A stretch of DNA of 64,000 nucleotides from Meconema thalassinum (GCA_946902985.2 OX336390.1:524166861-524230860), one strand, 5' to 3'; shown: positions 43,346-54,908, numbered from the stretch's first letter. Notes: generated from the letters alone by a model not told the origin. Program-made: numbers and translations.

Positions 43346-44080
43346 TAAATGAACCAACAACGCAAACTTACTATCTATATTGCTCTCTTTGTCAAAAAAT
43401 AAATGACGAATGAGTGGCAAAACAACTTGATAAAGAAATCTATAAAACGGATGATAAATCCAGTAATCCTTCGTTGGTGTTCTTTTTGACAATAATAACA
43501 ATAAGCGAAAATGAAGTAGTGATGAGAGCTCAGCGATAACAGGTGTGAAACATTATCATCGAAATAGAGCATTATGATTGGTTGGTTTTCATCAAATGCT
43601 TGCTTGTTATTGGTCCAAAGGGAAAGGGAATAGTCAGACTAATTCCACACACTGACTTGTTCACAAGGCTGATGGCCAACAACTCAAGCCCCTACGTGAA
43701 CATTTTCTGTGTTGAACTAGTTAAAGTGTGGCCAAGGCCTGCCGTTTAATCATGCGACTATGTGGCCTGAGGGAGTCGACCCGGATGAGGACGAGCCACA
43801 CCCAGGGCGATGTTTGCCCTCGCTGACGGTCGTGGTCGTGGTTGGTTGATCTAGAGGGCTAGATCCTTGGCCAGGTCACGCCTAGCTTCTTGACTTACCG
43901 ACTCTACGAGTGTCTCTCTGTTATCTGTATTGATTGTGGGCTCCAAGAAGCGGGGTGACCGGCAGGGCCACAAAATTAAGTTACTTGGATCCTCGGATAC
44001 GGGTTAATGATGACAGGCCAAGAGGGTAGACGTCGTGTTAGCGCTAACACGGGTCATCCTCATTCGGTCTCGTTAAGTTG
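43346..44080. other. no gene recognised; GC-richer block
   Basis: 43670-44075 is noticeably GC-richer than its surroundings ('gagggagtcgacccggatga', 'ggtcgtggtcgtggttgg'), but I recognise no family or frame. It ends at the (GGTT)n tail of the next SINE. Confidence 0.4.
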
Positions 44081-44082
44081 GT

Positions 44083-44895
44083 TGGTTGGTTCCTCAGTTT
44101 AGGGGCTGCGACAACGCGGTCATGTAGCTCCGTGTACTTTGGGTGTGTGTAGAATCTGTTTGACAACCGTTGTTAATTGTGATGGCTGTATTAGTAGCGG
44201 CTGGTAGCATGCTGAGCTGCTGTGCCCAAGATAGCGGGTTCAAACCCGGCAGAAGTCTAATTTTTAAGAGCGTTAAAAAGCCTTCAGTATGCCTTCCTTC
44301 GGAGGGGAAGTAAAGCCGGTGGTCCCATGTCATAGATTTATGGCATGTAAAAGATCCTTTTACAGACTAAACTTGTGTAAAGCTAAATTGTTAGGTTAGA
44401 TTTCGTCGGAACGCTCTATTAAAAGTTCCAACGTTCACCACTTGGTATCATTGATATCTGGTAACGAAAGTCGGAACTACTTGAAATTGAACGGAACTTG
44501 TAGCTCACCCTTTAGGGTGTCCTCTGGAAGCAGCTACAGACTCAGGCGAGCCGAACATATCCTCGGACACTCCCGGCACTAAAAGCCATACGATAAATAA
44601 ATAAATAAATAAATAAATAACTGTATTAGTGTGTGTTATCTGTTTTCAATTCAAGTAAGGACTGCAGACATTGAATTTTTTCAAGTAGTTCCTACTTTTG
44701 CCGCCAAATGCCACCGACAACGACTACTAGTTCAGAACTTGATTGCCAGATGTCACCGCAGTCGTCTCCTGGCGACGAACGTTGCATCCTAAGAGCGTTT
44801 GTCGAATGTTTAACCTATATATAATTTAGCTTCACACAGGTGTAATTAGTGGAAGGTTATTTAACATGCCATAAATCTATGGCATGGGACCGCCG
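44083..44895 (-). mobile_element. SINE family C2, interrupted by a C1 copy
   Basis: A minus-oriented C2 3' portion: tail 'gttggttggttcctcagttt' then 'aggggctgcgacaacgcggt' (44083-44117). It is interrupted at 44196-44620 and resumes 'ctgtattagtgtgtgttatc' to 'acatgccataaatctatggc' at 44895. The tRNA head is missing. Same order as the complete copy at 59.3-59.85 kb. Confidence 0.65.
44196..44620 (+). mobile_element. SINE family C1, full length, with 10-bp target duplication
   Basis: Head 'agcggctggtagcatgctga' (A-box region) and B-box GGGTTCAAACCCGG. Body with 'ccttcggaggggaagtaaag' and 'gtcggaactacttgaaattg'. The 3' end is 'ggcactaaaagccatacgat' plus (AAAT)n. The 10-mer 'ctgtattagt' at 44186-44195 recurs at 44621-44630, proving insertion into the C2 copy. 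Confidence 0.75.
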
Positions 44896-45375
44896 CGCCG
44901 GTCTCGTAGTGACAAGTTTATCAGTTTTGTTTTCTGAAAGCTTACCGAATCTTCCCGTGTATTCTAAATCCGTATTAGCCGTCTATACCGGCTGCTGTAT
45001 TTCAGAGTCGTCAGGTATCTATGATGACAATGAAGATTGTTGTTTTAAGAAGCGGAAAATTATCTATTCTTTCTCCAGAGTTTCTGAAGATAATTTCATT
45101 GAAGTTTTTAATTTGTAGGTACAATCAGTGCGAATAAGAACTATTTATCGGGTATATCAGTGGCTTTGAAACCCGCGCTCGACCGATGTGTTTCTTTGTG
45201 TGTGTGTTTTACGAGGAATGTTCTGAATTCAAAACTTCGGGGCATTTTCGAGCATAATTTTCAAGGCAGTACACCAGATTAATAATCAAATCAACTTTAA
45301 AGTTAATCAGGTGTTTCTAAAAACGTTGCATGCTCCATTATATTTCAAGTCAAATGAAACATGATTATTGTACTG
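44896..45375. other. no recognised feature
   Basis: About 480 bases. One open frame begins within the SINE remnant (44849-45118) and has no motif. Nothing else. Confidence 0.4.
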
Positions 45376-45376
45376 G

Positions 45377-45760
45377 TAATAATAATATCGTTTGACCTCG
45401 AGTGCCAGGTACAAGCTTCGTTATTTGATGTCCATAGGGCAGCTTACATGTTGAACTTTAGTCGTTTCTTGGTGCGCTATGAAAGTCAAGGAGGTTAGAT
45501 ATCCAAGCTCCTTGACACTATAGCTCTTTCTAGTAGAGAAAGGAGGAACTTTGTGTTGGCGCAAAATCCCGAGATTAATTTTGCCATTATAAACACGGCC
45601 TACTGAAATCAAATGGGTTCCTTAACATGCCAACAACGTATGACATGTGTACCGTGAGTTTTGTCGCCTTTCAAAAATCACTTACCTTGGCCAGGAGCGA
45701 ACCTGCAAGCTTGGGGTTGGTAGTCCAATACGATAACCACTCACCCACCGTGGCAAGCCC
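45377..45760 (-). mobile_element. tRNA-derived SINE, family H
   Basis: Minus-oriented: head near 45757 ('gccacggtgggtgagtggtt'), body with 'cgccaacacaaagttcctcc', end near 45385 ('cactcgaggtcaaacgat') and an (ATT)n-type tail at about 45378. Parallel to the copies at 9.6 and 49.1 kb. Confidence 0.65.
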
Positions 45761-46020
45761 TGTATTTGTAATTTGCTACTATTTAACAACATTGGAATAT
45801 TGTGTACTTGTATTTTAATGATATATGATGAATTTCAATCGGACTGCCAAATCTTTTTTTGCATATAACTCGTCTGGAGCATATTCTCATAAAATAACTC
45901 GTTCGACTTTGACGTATTAAATCACACTGTTGTATAAATACTAAATACAGCCACCTAAAATGGTGTCTTAATTTTAGGTTAATAGATCAATAATTATTAA
46001 TCAATAATGATACGAATAAT

Positions 46021-46354
46021 GAAATGAAAATCCACAGCCTGCTTCCGGTCTCCGACCGGGTCAGGAATGGAATGAATGAAGCCCCCATCTAGCGGCGAGG
46101 ATATGAACTGTGCCGGCTGCCGAGGCCTGACGCACTCCTCTGGGGCAATGATTAAATGAATGACAGATGAAATGAAATGATAGTGGAGAGTGTTGCTGGA
46201 ATGAAATGTTGACAGGGAAAACCGGAGTACCCGGAGAAAAACCTGTCTGCCTCCGTTTTGTCCAGCACAGATCTCACATGGAGTGACCGGGATTTGAACC
46301 ACGGACCCAGCGGTGAGAGGCCGGCGTGCTGCCGCCTAAGCCACGGAGGCTTGC
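46021..46354 (-). mobile_element. tRNA-derived SINE, family F, with 12-bp target duplication
   Basis: The minus strand starts near 46350 with 'gcctccgtggcttaggcggc' (A-box region). The B-box-like 'gtggttcaaatcccgg' follows, then 'ctccatgtgagatctgtg', 'cgggtactccggttttcc' and a tail rich in 'tttcatt'. The 12-mer 'gatacgaataat' flanks it perfectly (46009-46020 and 46355-46366). The only copy of this family in the window. Confidence 0.7.
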
Positions 46355-46366
46355 GATACGAATAAT

Positions 46367-47658
46367 AAAATGTATTAATGAAAATAAATGATTAATCTTG
46401 TGTAAATTCTTTGACAGGTTTGGAGGTTCTCAAATGATATTTTAGTTATATGTATCCTTGCCATTAGCACTAGCAAACAGCATCTCAGTGTAAGGTTTTA
46501 TGTTGTCGCAATCTAAACGAAAATGGCGGCCACCGAAATGCTCAAAGCTTTAATCCCATTACGACTAAACTAATCACCGAGTCGCTAACAAATTCTGGAA
46601 ATATACATTCATGTCAGAAGCATGTACCATCCAAACAATTTAAAGATGGTGACTGGTGAATCATACTAACATTATAATCCATAACTTTTGATTAAATGGG
46701 TCAATGTTCACACCACTTGACATTCAGATAGTTTTACAAAAGGAATCATTGTTACAAATATTATGACTACATGAGCGTAAATATTGCGCGCAGCCGCCAT
46801 CTTGAAATCATAAATTATAAATAACTCTCAATACTTAAAGAGCTACAGTAACGATAGTTAGTGACATGGTAGGACCGTATATGTGGCTTTCTATGGCCAA
46901 GGAAAAAGAGCAGACTCTCCATGCATTCAAAATGGCGACTGCGCGAATTATTAGAACATAAACAATCGACAACTCAGAATGAAATTAAGTAATTAAAATG
47001 AAAATTGCCAAGGGGTCGGTATCATATAAGAACTCTCACTTACGTTAGTTGAAATATTGTCACACTGGAGGTGTATAATGATTAAATATATTGCCAGGTT
47101 ATATTTCTTCTGTTGATTTTAATGGACTCAAGTTAAACAATTGGAGTGAAATGCATTAAAATATTATCAATTGATATTGCAACTTTTCGTTCGGTCAACA
47201 CAATGTAATACCAATTACTGAGAAATGCGAAAAAAACAACTTGAGGAAAATTTATTTGTGATTCAGAAAGAATTTATGAAGGATTGCCCGAATGAGGAGA
47301 AATCTGCAATAAATACTTTTTAATTACATTTATTTTTTCAGGATGTTTTGCTTTGTACTTTCCGGTAATTGGGGTCATATTGTGTTTACTGATTTAAAAG
47401 TTGCAATGTCTATTGCCAATTAGGCAACACTGAAAAGAATTCAAAGCTCTCTGTATTACAATTTGCATTTAAATAAGAGACTTTTCTAGAAGAAAACTAG
47501 CCCTCAAATTATATTTTAATTCAAATGGGCGAAGAAATTAAGTCCCAAGACGATTAATTTAATTTAGCATTTCTACACTGACATTTTTATTTAGAAAATG
47601 TTTGGTCAATTTTGACTCCGCATCTCAAAGCTGGAAAAAAGATCAATTAAAGACATGC
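46367..47658. other. no gene; dispersed repeat at 46.80-47.07 kb
   Basis: 46795-47070 ('cgccatcttgaaatcat', 'aactctcaatacttaaagag', 'gtatcatataagaactctca') is similar to 51849-52150 at the same spacing of words, so it is a dispersed non-coding repeat. The remainder is anonymous. Confidence 0.4.
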
Positions 47659-48261
47659 TGTTACGCGCTACCCCTAGTAGCAAGTTCGTTAATTGGATCA
47701 AAGTAGGTAAAGCACAACACAAATGGTCCTTTAAAGAAATATTAACTTTATTGCAGGTCAGAAATATTCACCACACAATTGGCACATAAAAACAATTAGT
47801 TTTCTTACTCAAGTTTGCTCCCTTATGGAGAACACTCACCCTTTCACTTGCTCATGCAGTTAATCCCTCACTAATGAGACCGGTGTCCTCGCTAGAAATA
47901 ACAACAACTCTTCCTCAAGTTCACAAGCCACAGTCTGACACTCACTGTTCTTGAATACCACACACTGTTTCGCAATTCACACGTCACTGCGTTACCTCTT
48001 TCGCACAGATATAAACACATTCCCTGACACTAGCCAGGGTCGCTCTTTATATATCGGGGCTGACGACCCACAGATGTTTCTAGAGTATACCAGGGTTCAC
48101 ACCTTCTCGAGATTTCCAATACTAGGCGGGCCACGAACCTTCTGGACCATGTCTTGTTCTTGCAGCCCCGTTGCGTAAGGCGCTGGTAACACACAGTCAG
48201 GGATATCCTGGGGCGGCCTGAATCACGCGCGAGGCAACGAAGCTGTCTAGCACTCGTAACA
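47659..48261 (-). mobile_element. Solo LTR
   Basis: 603 bases with inverted termini TGTTACG...CGTAACA, the TG...CA form of LTRs. On the minus strand it has a TATA box (TATATAAAG, 48054-48046) and about 300 bases further an AATAAA signal (47753-47748), the order expected for U3-R-U5. No internal retroelement sequence lies on either side, so it is a solo LTR left by recombination or a misassembled edge. Flanks 'atgc' and 'atac' do not match exactly as a 4-bp duplication. Confidence 0.6.
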
Positions 48262-48274
48262 ATACTATCACAGC

Positions 48275-48545
48275 AAGCACCAATACTCAACATCATTTAC
48301 TCCAGAAGACTTCAATGGGCTGATCAATTACTAAGGATGGGAGATGATAGGATGGTCTTACAAATCTTAAAAGAAGAACCAAGAGGAAAAGGCCAGTAGG
48401 ATTCCTGGAAAATGAAATCTCCAAACATTGTAGACATCTGAATGTGTACAACTGGTAAGAACTCGCCCAAAACAGAGTTCAGTGGAGACATTTTATGAGA
48501 TCGGCGCGGGATCTTCGTGTACCATAGAAGCCTTCTGAGTGAGTG
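48275..48545 (+). pseudogene. LINE C-terminal fragment
   Basis: The plus strand reads in one frame ADQLLRMGDDRMVLQILKEE, then PRGKRPVGFLENEISKHCRH, a stop, and ELAQNRVQWRHFMRSARDL. This is the GH-x-x-RM...W-x-x-x-A-x-DR-x-x-W type C-terminus of many non-LTR elements. A stop is present and there is no RT core. It abuts the solo LTR. Confidence 0.55.
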
Positions 48546-49080
48546 AATGAGTGAGTAATGCTATTTAACAACGACCTCAGACTGAGATAAATGTGAAATT
48601 CATCAACACCTTTGTTATTGTGTGTATAGTATTTGTCCTTCGTTGTAATTGTGAGTTGAAGTATACACAGTGACTCCTACGTGTCTGGAGGATTTTTTGG
48701 GCGCAGTCCATAACGTACGGATGTTCATGTTCGTGTGTTTGAATAAGTTTGTTTGAATTGCCGCTATGTAGCTGTGTGAAACAATGGCCGCTACAAAGTT
48801 AGACGATTGTCTGGACGAAACCATTGACCGCTACTAAGGTAGACCACTATCTGGACGAAAATAACTTCTTGTACGACAAGCAAGGGGGTTTGGGGTGTAA
48901 GGCCCAGGTTAGGTTTCGAGTTTGTATGTAATGCCTTTCTAACACACATAATTTAACATGTACAGTATGTATCGTTTAAATCTTTAGTATCGTCCGTAAC
49001 GTCATGGATGCGATCATTTTGTTTCTATGGGAATTGTTTAGTGTAAGTAATCGTGATGTATCCTACTCCCTAATTGTATG
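48546..49080. other. no recognised feature
   Basis: About 530 bases; a short direct repeat ('gccgctatgtagctg', 'aatggccgctacaaagttag', 'gaccgctactaaggtag') near 48760-48840. No gene. Confidence 0.4.
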
Positions 49081-49460
49081 TGATTGGATGAGTGGATATC
49101 GTGTCGGTCTACTAACCCCAAGATTGCAGGTTCGCTCCTGGTCGTGGTAAGTGATTTTTGAAAGGCGGCAAAAATACGATAAGCATGTCATACGATGTTG
49201 GCATGTCAAAGAAACCATTCGAATTCAGTAGGCCGAGTTCATAATGGCAAAATTAATCTCGGGAGTTTCCGCCAACACAAAGTTCCTTATTTCTCTACTA
49301 GAAAGCGCTATAGCGTTCAAGGAGCTTAGATATCTAACATCTAACCTCCTTGACTTCCATAGTCAAGGAACAATGAAATTCGACATGCAAGCTACCCTCT
49401 GGGTATCAAATAACAAAGCTTGCACCCGGCATCCGAGGCCATACGATATTATTATTATTA
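49081..49460 (+). mobile_element. tRNA-derived SINE, family H, full length
   Basis: Head 'tgattggatgagtggatatc' (A-box) and B-box-like 'gcaggttcgctcctgg'. Body with 'taatctcgggagtttccgcc' and 'gaaattcgacatgcaagcta'. End 'ccgaggccatacgat' and an (ATT)n tail. Followed at once by a SINE B. Confidence 0.7.
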
Positions 49461-49465
49461 TTGTA

Positions 49466-49680
49466 TGTATGGCTGGCTGCGTGATGCATTGGTAACGTTC
49501 TCACCTGCTGTGTCCAAGGTTGCGACATCGAATCCCGGATAGTCAGTTGGAGGAGTACTGTAGTGTCAGTAGATTTACTGGCACGTTAATGATCCCCCTC
49601 AGGGTGAAATTACGGCATCCCGGCGTCTTTAAAAGCTGCAGTAGTTGAAAGGGCCGTAATTTCCACATCATTATTATAGT
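49466..49680 (+). mobile_element. tRNA-derived SINE, family B
   Basis: Head 'ggctgcgtgatgcattggta' and B-box-like 'ggttgcgacatcgaatccc'. Body 'gtcagtagatttactggcac', 'gcagtagttgaaagggccgt' and a short tail. Matches the copy at 3.6 kb. Confidence 0.6.
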
Positions 49681-49882
49681 AATTGTGTGTGTGTAATATT
49701 TTATCTGTTTTGGTGATGACTTAAGTGCTGTGCCTTTATTATTCATTCATTCATTTACTCTACAGTATTTGCACTTGGGTGGCAAGTAGTGCAATTACAG
49801 AAAACTACCATCAACAATATCAAACATACTTAATGTACACAAGTCATGATTTAGGAACTATAGTAATTACATCATAGTATTT

Positions 49883-50074
49883 TGGGGCGTGGTGGCACAG
49901 TGGTCAAGCTGTCTGCCTCTCACCTAGGCGGACTGGGTTCAATACCTGGCCAATGCATGTAAGATTTTCGAGGTGAAATGCCATGTCCTGTGGTTCAGAT
50001 TCCACATAAAAAGGAGGTCCCGTGGCTCATGATCGTGAGATTAGCACTCACGTTAAACTACAATCTTCCTTCCT
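49883..50074 (+). mobile_element. SINE family A with 16-bp target duplication
   Basis: Head 'ggggcgtggtggcacagtgg' (A-box with one change), B-box-like 'gggttcaatacctgg', standard body and a 'cttccttcc' tail. Flanks: 'ttacatcatagtattt' (49867-49882) and 'ttacatcgtagtattt' (50075-50090), one mismatch. The B-box change suggests reduced promoter strength. Confidence 0.8.
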
Positions 50075-50090
50075 TTACATCGTAGTATTT

Positions 50091-51730
50091 ACCCAAAAAA
50101 AAACAGTCTTCTCTTAAACACATCAATATGTTTGTGGAAAACCTCTAAGACTGTGGCAGGTAACGTGTTCCAATTATCAATACCACGGTTAATGAAAGAA
50201 TATTTCCCATAATTTGTACGCCTTTAACTTTATGCGGATGATCTGACCTGCTCAAGTAGGTGAGACTTCCCAGACGTTTGTTTAGTTCTCCCCATGCTGG
50301 CTGATAAGTATAGGTGTTAAACATAGCGTATTGTCTCGATTTCGTCCTTCTATCTTCCAGAGAATCCCATCCTAGTTTTTATATCATTCGGGTTACACTA
50401 CTTTTAAGATTAAAATCGGTGAGCACAAAATTAGCAGCCTTCGTTTGTACCATTCCCAGCTTATTGATGAGCCCTACTTGAATTTGTGTTGTTGCTCCAG
50501 GACTATAAATAAGGTCTTTCATCGGAATTTGGCCGAGATAATAAAAATTCCATAGTAAGACCATAATATTGATGGTAACTGTCAACGCCAGGATTTGAAC
50601 CTTGTATCTCTGAACTACAGCTCCCTATTGTAGTCGAAACAACACAATCGGCAACGTAGCTGGTGCGTAAATTAAGATTGGGGTAATTAAATTGCAGTAG
50701 CATTTTTAAATGTGCCGAAATTATAAATAACGGACTAATGAGGTAGCCAAATGAAGATAATCGGCAAATTAAATTTAATGAAAACAATTAGTGACAGATT
50801 GGAGAGTGGTCGCTAAACAGTTCATTGTGGAATTGGTCCTCTCAAACACTGGCTGTGAATTATGCTCGCCCGGGAGAGGATGGTAACGTGCGACCAATTC
50901 CCACTAATGCCGCGTAGTTGGCGCTAGGTGCAATTAGCCTCCTCATTTTACCGTGTTGGTGTTGTATATCAGTTGTTAGCACATGAAGCAGAAAACATTT
51001 ATTCAGCTCATTTGAGAAAGGAAATATAGTTACGCGATCTCATATAAAGCTTCCGGGCATGAATACATACAGTCAAAATGATTATACAGTGTGACCAAGT
51101 CCGCACGGTTTTCATATTCCTCCCAACAAAACCTTCATTGCTTCTATCGATGAAAGTCTATGAACAAAAAGTGATATAATCCAAGAAATGTTTAAACATA
51201 AGGCATAGTGTGAATGTGATATTGTAACAATGATATATTTGAGATACAATTTGACGCTATAAGCCATGTAGCGAATAATTATATCAGACGTCATGAGTGA
51301 CTTGACAGCTGAGCCCCCCCCCCAATTTAGTTATACAATTTACGCTAGATTATTGAGGATTTGGTAATGATCCGATGATTAGTTCAGTCGGAATTCGATT
51401 TAAGCTTTGAAGATTAGGGTGACTACCATTTTGTTTTCGTTAAGATAGCGGCGATATAAAGCATGACACTGAGGTGCCATTAGCTGGTGTTACATCTTTA
51501 CCCAATTTGGTACACCTATTTTCGTCGTGTTTGATTTGATAGGGTGGCATACATACACACCCACACACATACACACACATGGACATTTGGCCCGTGTAGA
51601 TCTCTTAAGTCTACTTCCATTGTTGCAAATATAAAAGGTAGACTAAATAGACATATAATGCTAAAGGTCCATGTACAACCACTGCATACATGCAAAATGA
51701 TGGCTGAGCCAACTGTACTACCAAAACTTT
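50091..51730. other. no gene recognised
   Basis: About 1.6 kb of anonymous sequence. A weak tRNA-like segment ('ccaggatttgaaccttg', near 50588) may be a SINE relic, not supported further. A (CA)n run lies at about 51552-51580. Confidence 0.4.
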
Positions 51731-51735
51731 AAAAT

Positions 51736-52150
51736 CAATTATCCAGAATGTAATTGCGCAATTAACGAAAGGCTTGGTAAGAGAGAAGTATCATATAAGT
51801 AACCTAGCTGACATGTCATAAGATTTATTACTAAATATAGTGCACAACAGCCATCCTGAAATTGTGTAGAATTTAATGATAATTAACTCTCAATATTATA
51901 GAGCTATAATAACGACACTCAGTAACAAGAAAGAACTACATGAGTGGCTTTGTCAGCCAAATTCACAAGAATAGCCTTTCTATACATTCAAGATGACAGC
52001 TGGGCGTACTAATTTAGTTTTAATATCAATTACTCAGGATGAAATTTTGCGTAATTAAAACAAAACTTGGTAAGAGAGGAGTTTATGCCTAATATAAGAG
52101 ACCTCGCAGGCATTAGTCATTAGACTATCACACTACATATAGCACGCAGC
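51736..52150. repeat. Dispersed repeat, partial tandem with ~292-bp period
   Basis: 'caattatccagaatg' near 51736 and 'caattactcaggatg' near 52028 start similar blocks ('cttggtaagagagaag' and 'cttggtaagagaggag'), about 292 bases apart. The same sequence type is at 46.80-47.07 kb. Non-coding. Confidence 0.5.
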
Positions 52151-52194
52151 CCTCTTCTTGAGAATAATAGAGGCAGACCAAGAGGTATACAAGA

Positions 52195-52490
52195 TGATTA
52201 GCAGCCCCTTCCAATATTGTATGCTGCAACCCAACTAACGCGTGTTAGCAGGAAGATCGATCTCTGCTTTCATCCCGTATGGTACTAATGCACTGCAAAT
52301 GTATCCTGCAAACGATACTGAACCCTATTATTTTTCCCGCGATGTGACTACAGACTAATACTAGGGAAAATTAATAGTGTTCAGTATCGTTCGCGGGATA
52401 TGCTTGCAGTGGATTAGTACCGTATGGGATGCAGGCAGAGAAATATCGACCTTCCTGCCAACACGTGTAACTTGGGATTCAGCAAACGAT
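52195..52490. mobile_element. MITE, second copy (empty-site version)
   Basis: Inverted ends: 'gctgcaacccaactaacgcg', 'cccgtatggtactaatgcac' on the left and their inverse 'gtaccgtatgggatgcaggc', 'cgtgtaacttgggattcagc' on the right, about 75-100 bases of pairing. A centre with further inverted 'cgaacgata'-type words. It lacks the palindromic insertion seen in the 8.76-kb copy. No coding. Confidence 0.65.
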
Positions 52491-54030
52491 TTTGAAAGGG
52501 GCTGCTGAATCACCGGGTATAGATCAAATCAAGGGCATCAATATCGATTATCCACGATCTGTTAGAATTACAATGACGAAACGCAGCAAGTATGTAGTCG
52601 TAATAACTTGTTTACCTCTAACAATCAATTACACGTATGTACTTTCATATTACAATGTATTAATAATGTTGATGCTAATACAGTATTACTTTAATGAAAA
52701 TATGAAATTGTGACACTAATTACAAAATAACATAGCAAATATTTGAATTGTACAAAATACCTCGCAAAGTGTTTTCAATTATTTTGCTTGTATAGAGTTT
52801 AGTTTTACCATGACTACACAATCACTGTATCTCGTGATGGAAAGTAGCTTGCGAATAATGAATAATATTCTAATACGACCACTGATATTCCTCGGTGGAT
52901 GATTGGCACAGTAGACTACCCATCTCGTGATCCCTAAATCGTGAGTTTCATTTTCAGCCAAAGAAGATATTTTGTTGAAAGGCGGAGGAGAAACCACGGA
53001 CATATCGGCTGACTAAAAGCCTCCCTTATTATACTTGGTGATTGTAAGACAAAATTACATCTCAGCCAATATAAACAGAATCTTCAAAAATTAACTAACA
53101 AAGCAAAGGAATGACGTCTGGACGTCCTCTGAATAGGATCATAGGTTGTTTTCAGTTCCTGTAGGTTTGACTACATGCGACGTTCATATCCGTTGTGCAA
53201 CTACTTTAAAGCTTTGCTACTTAATTTTTGAAGATACTGTTTATATTCAGCGGAACACATAATAACCAATAATTTTACCAGATGAGGAACATTTACAATA
53301 ATTTTCAGATATATTTTTTCAGAAGATTAACCCTGTAATTGCCTGTAAAACAATATTTCATATATATTTTCAAAAGATTATTTAATAATATAAAAAATCA
53401 TAGATATTTTCAAGGATTTATTAATGTTTTTCTAAATTATATCTTAAAAAAGTATTGTAAGGATATCCATTTTCTTAGTTTAAGTTTCCTTAGGATAAGT
53501 TTTCTCTCAATGTGCTGGTGAAGAAACCAACGTGTTTCGAAACATGTACACATCACATAGTCTATAAAATTTAGACATTTAAGTGTTTTTAGTATTGATT
53601 TGGCGATTATATACAAGTGTTTTTAACTGCACAATCCCGTACGGTGGTCTCTACCACTCATCAAGTGTCTTCAAAGCCATGTACTTCGTCGAGGAGCTAC
53701 AACCGATTCTGCAATTCAGGTCAAAGCTGATGGTAATGCCGGTAACTTAGCTTTTAAGTGTCGTGTTTTCATGTGATTTCTTTGGTGCTTTAACATTAGT
53801 TTATAGGTTCAGCCTTACAAGCTAATGAACTAAGTCAAAGTCTGTCACTTGAACAACGCAGTGAGATGCTCTCCATTGACAGATGTTGCAAAATTGATAA
53901 ATCTCATTAAAATATAGACTCTTTGAAGAGGCCTGAAAATCTTCTTCCGGACGTCGCGATGTTTAAAGTGAGTGTTCCCAACGCAAATGTGGTAATGGTG
54001 ACAGATAGAGCCTATTTATTACTAGAATAA
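52491..54030. other. no gene; hammerhead-like motif at 53.51 kb
   Basis: Anonymous AT-rich sequence. 53514-53553 on the plus strand: CTGGTGA, stem GAAAC/GTTTC around 'caacgt', GAAA, 'catgtac'. This is a Penelope-type hammerhead core with one base changed (G for A in the first strand). A tRNA-like weak head near 52,885 was not assigned. Confidence 0.4.
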
Positions 54031-54032
54031 TT

Positions 54033-54066
54033 ATGATCATTATTATTATTATTAATAATAATAATA
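54033..54066. repeat. (ATT)n/(AAT)n microsatellite
   Basis: ATT repeats turning into AAT repeats, immediately before the 5' junction of a LINE fragment. Confidence 0.85.
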
Positions 54067-54890
54067 ATATTATTATTGATATTTCCTATGAAAAAACACA
54101 GTATGTGGATACCGAATCAACAGGAAACATCACCTTGCGAACGCAATATGGAAAAATCTCGCAGGTAACTCACTTCAAATATTTAGGAGAAGCCATCCAA
54201 CCCACAGGAATGAACACAATTTCTAATGCAGAGAGAATAGTAAAATTGCAGAAGGCGTACAAGCTGACATGGAATCATTATAACTAAATAGCAGTATCTC
54301 GTAACGCAAAACTGCGCCATTACAAAGCAGTTGTTTTGTCTGAAGCCTTGTACGTGGCAGAAACCACAGTCATTAGAGGAATGACGAGAATTCATGATAT
54401 TGAGAAACAGGAACAAAAAATTCTTAGGAAAATCCATGGCGCTGTTTTCCGTAATGGAATTTGGGTCAGGAGACCAACAAAGGAACTTTATGAAAATACA
54501 GACACCATTATAGATACATTTAGGAAGAGACGTCTGCAGTTCTATGGACACATAATGAACCCTTATGGGATGGATGAGAACAAACTCACTATAATATCGT
54601 GAATGCAAGTAAATTAAAGACCAGTTGGATAAAAGAAGTACATGAAGACATGGGATTACTTAAAATCTCTGAAGACGACATTAAGGACAGAGAACAATTT
54701 AGAAATGAAATCAGAAACACGAAAATTGTACAAGTTTCAAGGAAGGACACATCAGGGAAAAAATGGACAGAGGAAAGGAAGAAAAAGCACAGTGAACTAA
54801 TGAAGAGTTTTCGGAAGAAAAGAAGAGAGGAAAAGGAAGAGAAGCTGTGATTGACTTAAGTTCTCACGCTCTCCTGAAGGGGAATAATCG
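54067..54890 (+). pseudogene. RTE-type LINE 3' fragment, plus strand
   Basis: Starts in the codons after the RT Asp pair: ISYEKTQYVDTEST, HFKYLGEAIQPTG, KAYKLTWNHYN then a stop (54285-54287). It continues in another frame with RNAKLRHYKAVVLSEALYVA, EKQEQKILRKIHGAVFRNGI, RKRRLQFYGHIM, then KLKTSWIKEVHEDMG and a Lys-rich end WTEERKKKHSELMKSFRKKR. It closes at about 54890 in an AAT-type tail. At least three frame breaks; RT core and endonuclease missing. Clearly the same family group as the next element but in opposite orientation. Confidence 0.75.
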
Positions 54891-54894
54891 GAAA

Positions 54895-54908
54895 TAATAA
54901 TATTATTG

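Noticed and set aside
43670..44075. GC-rich block as a host exon
   Set aside because: No open frame with recognisable protein and no splice pattern that I can defend.
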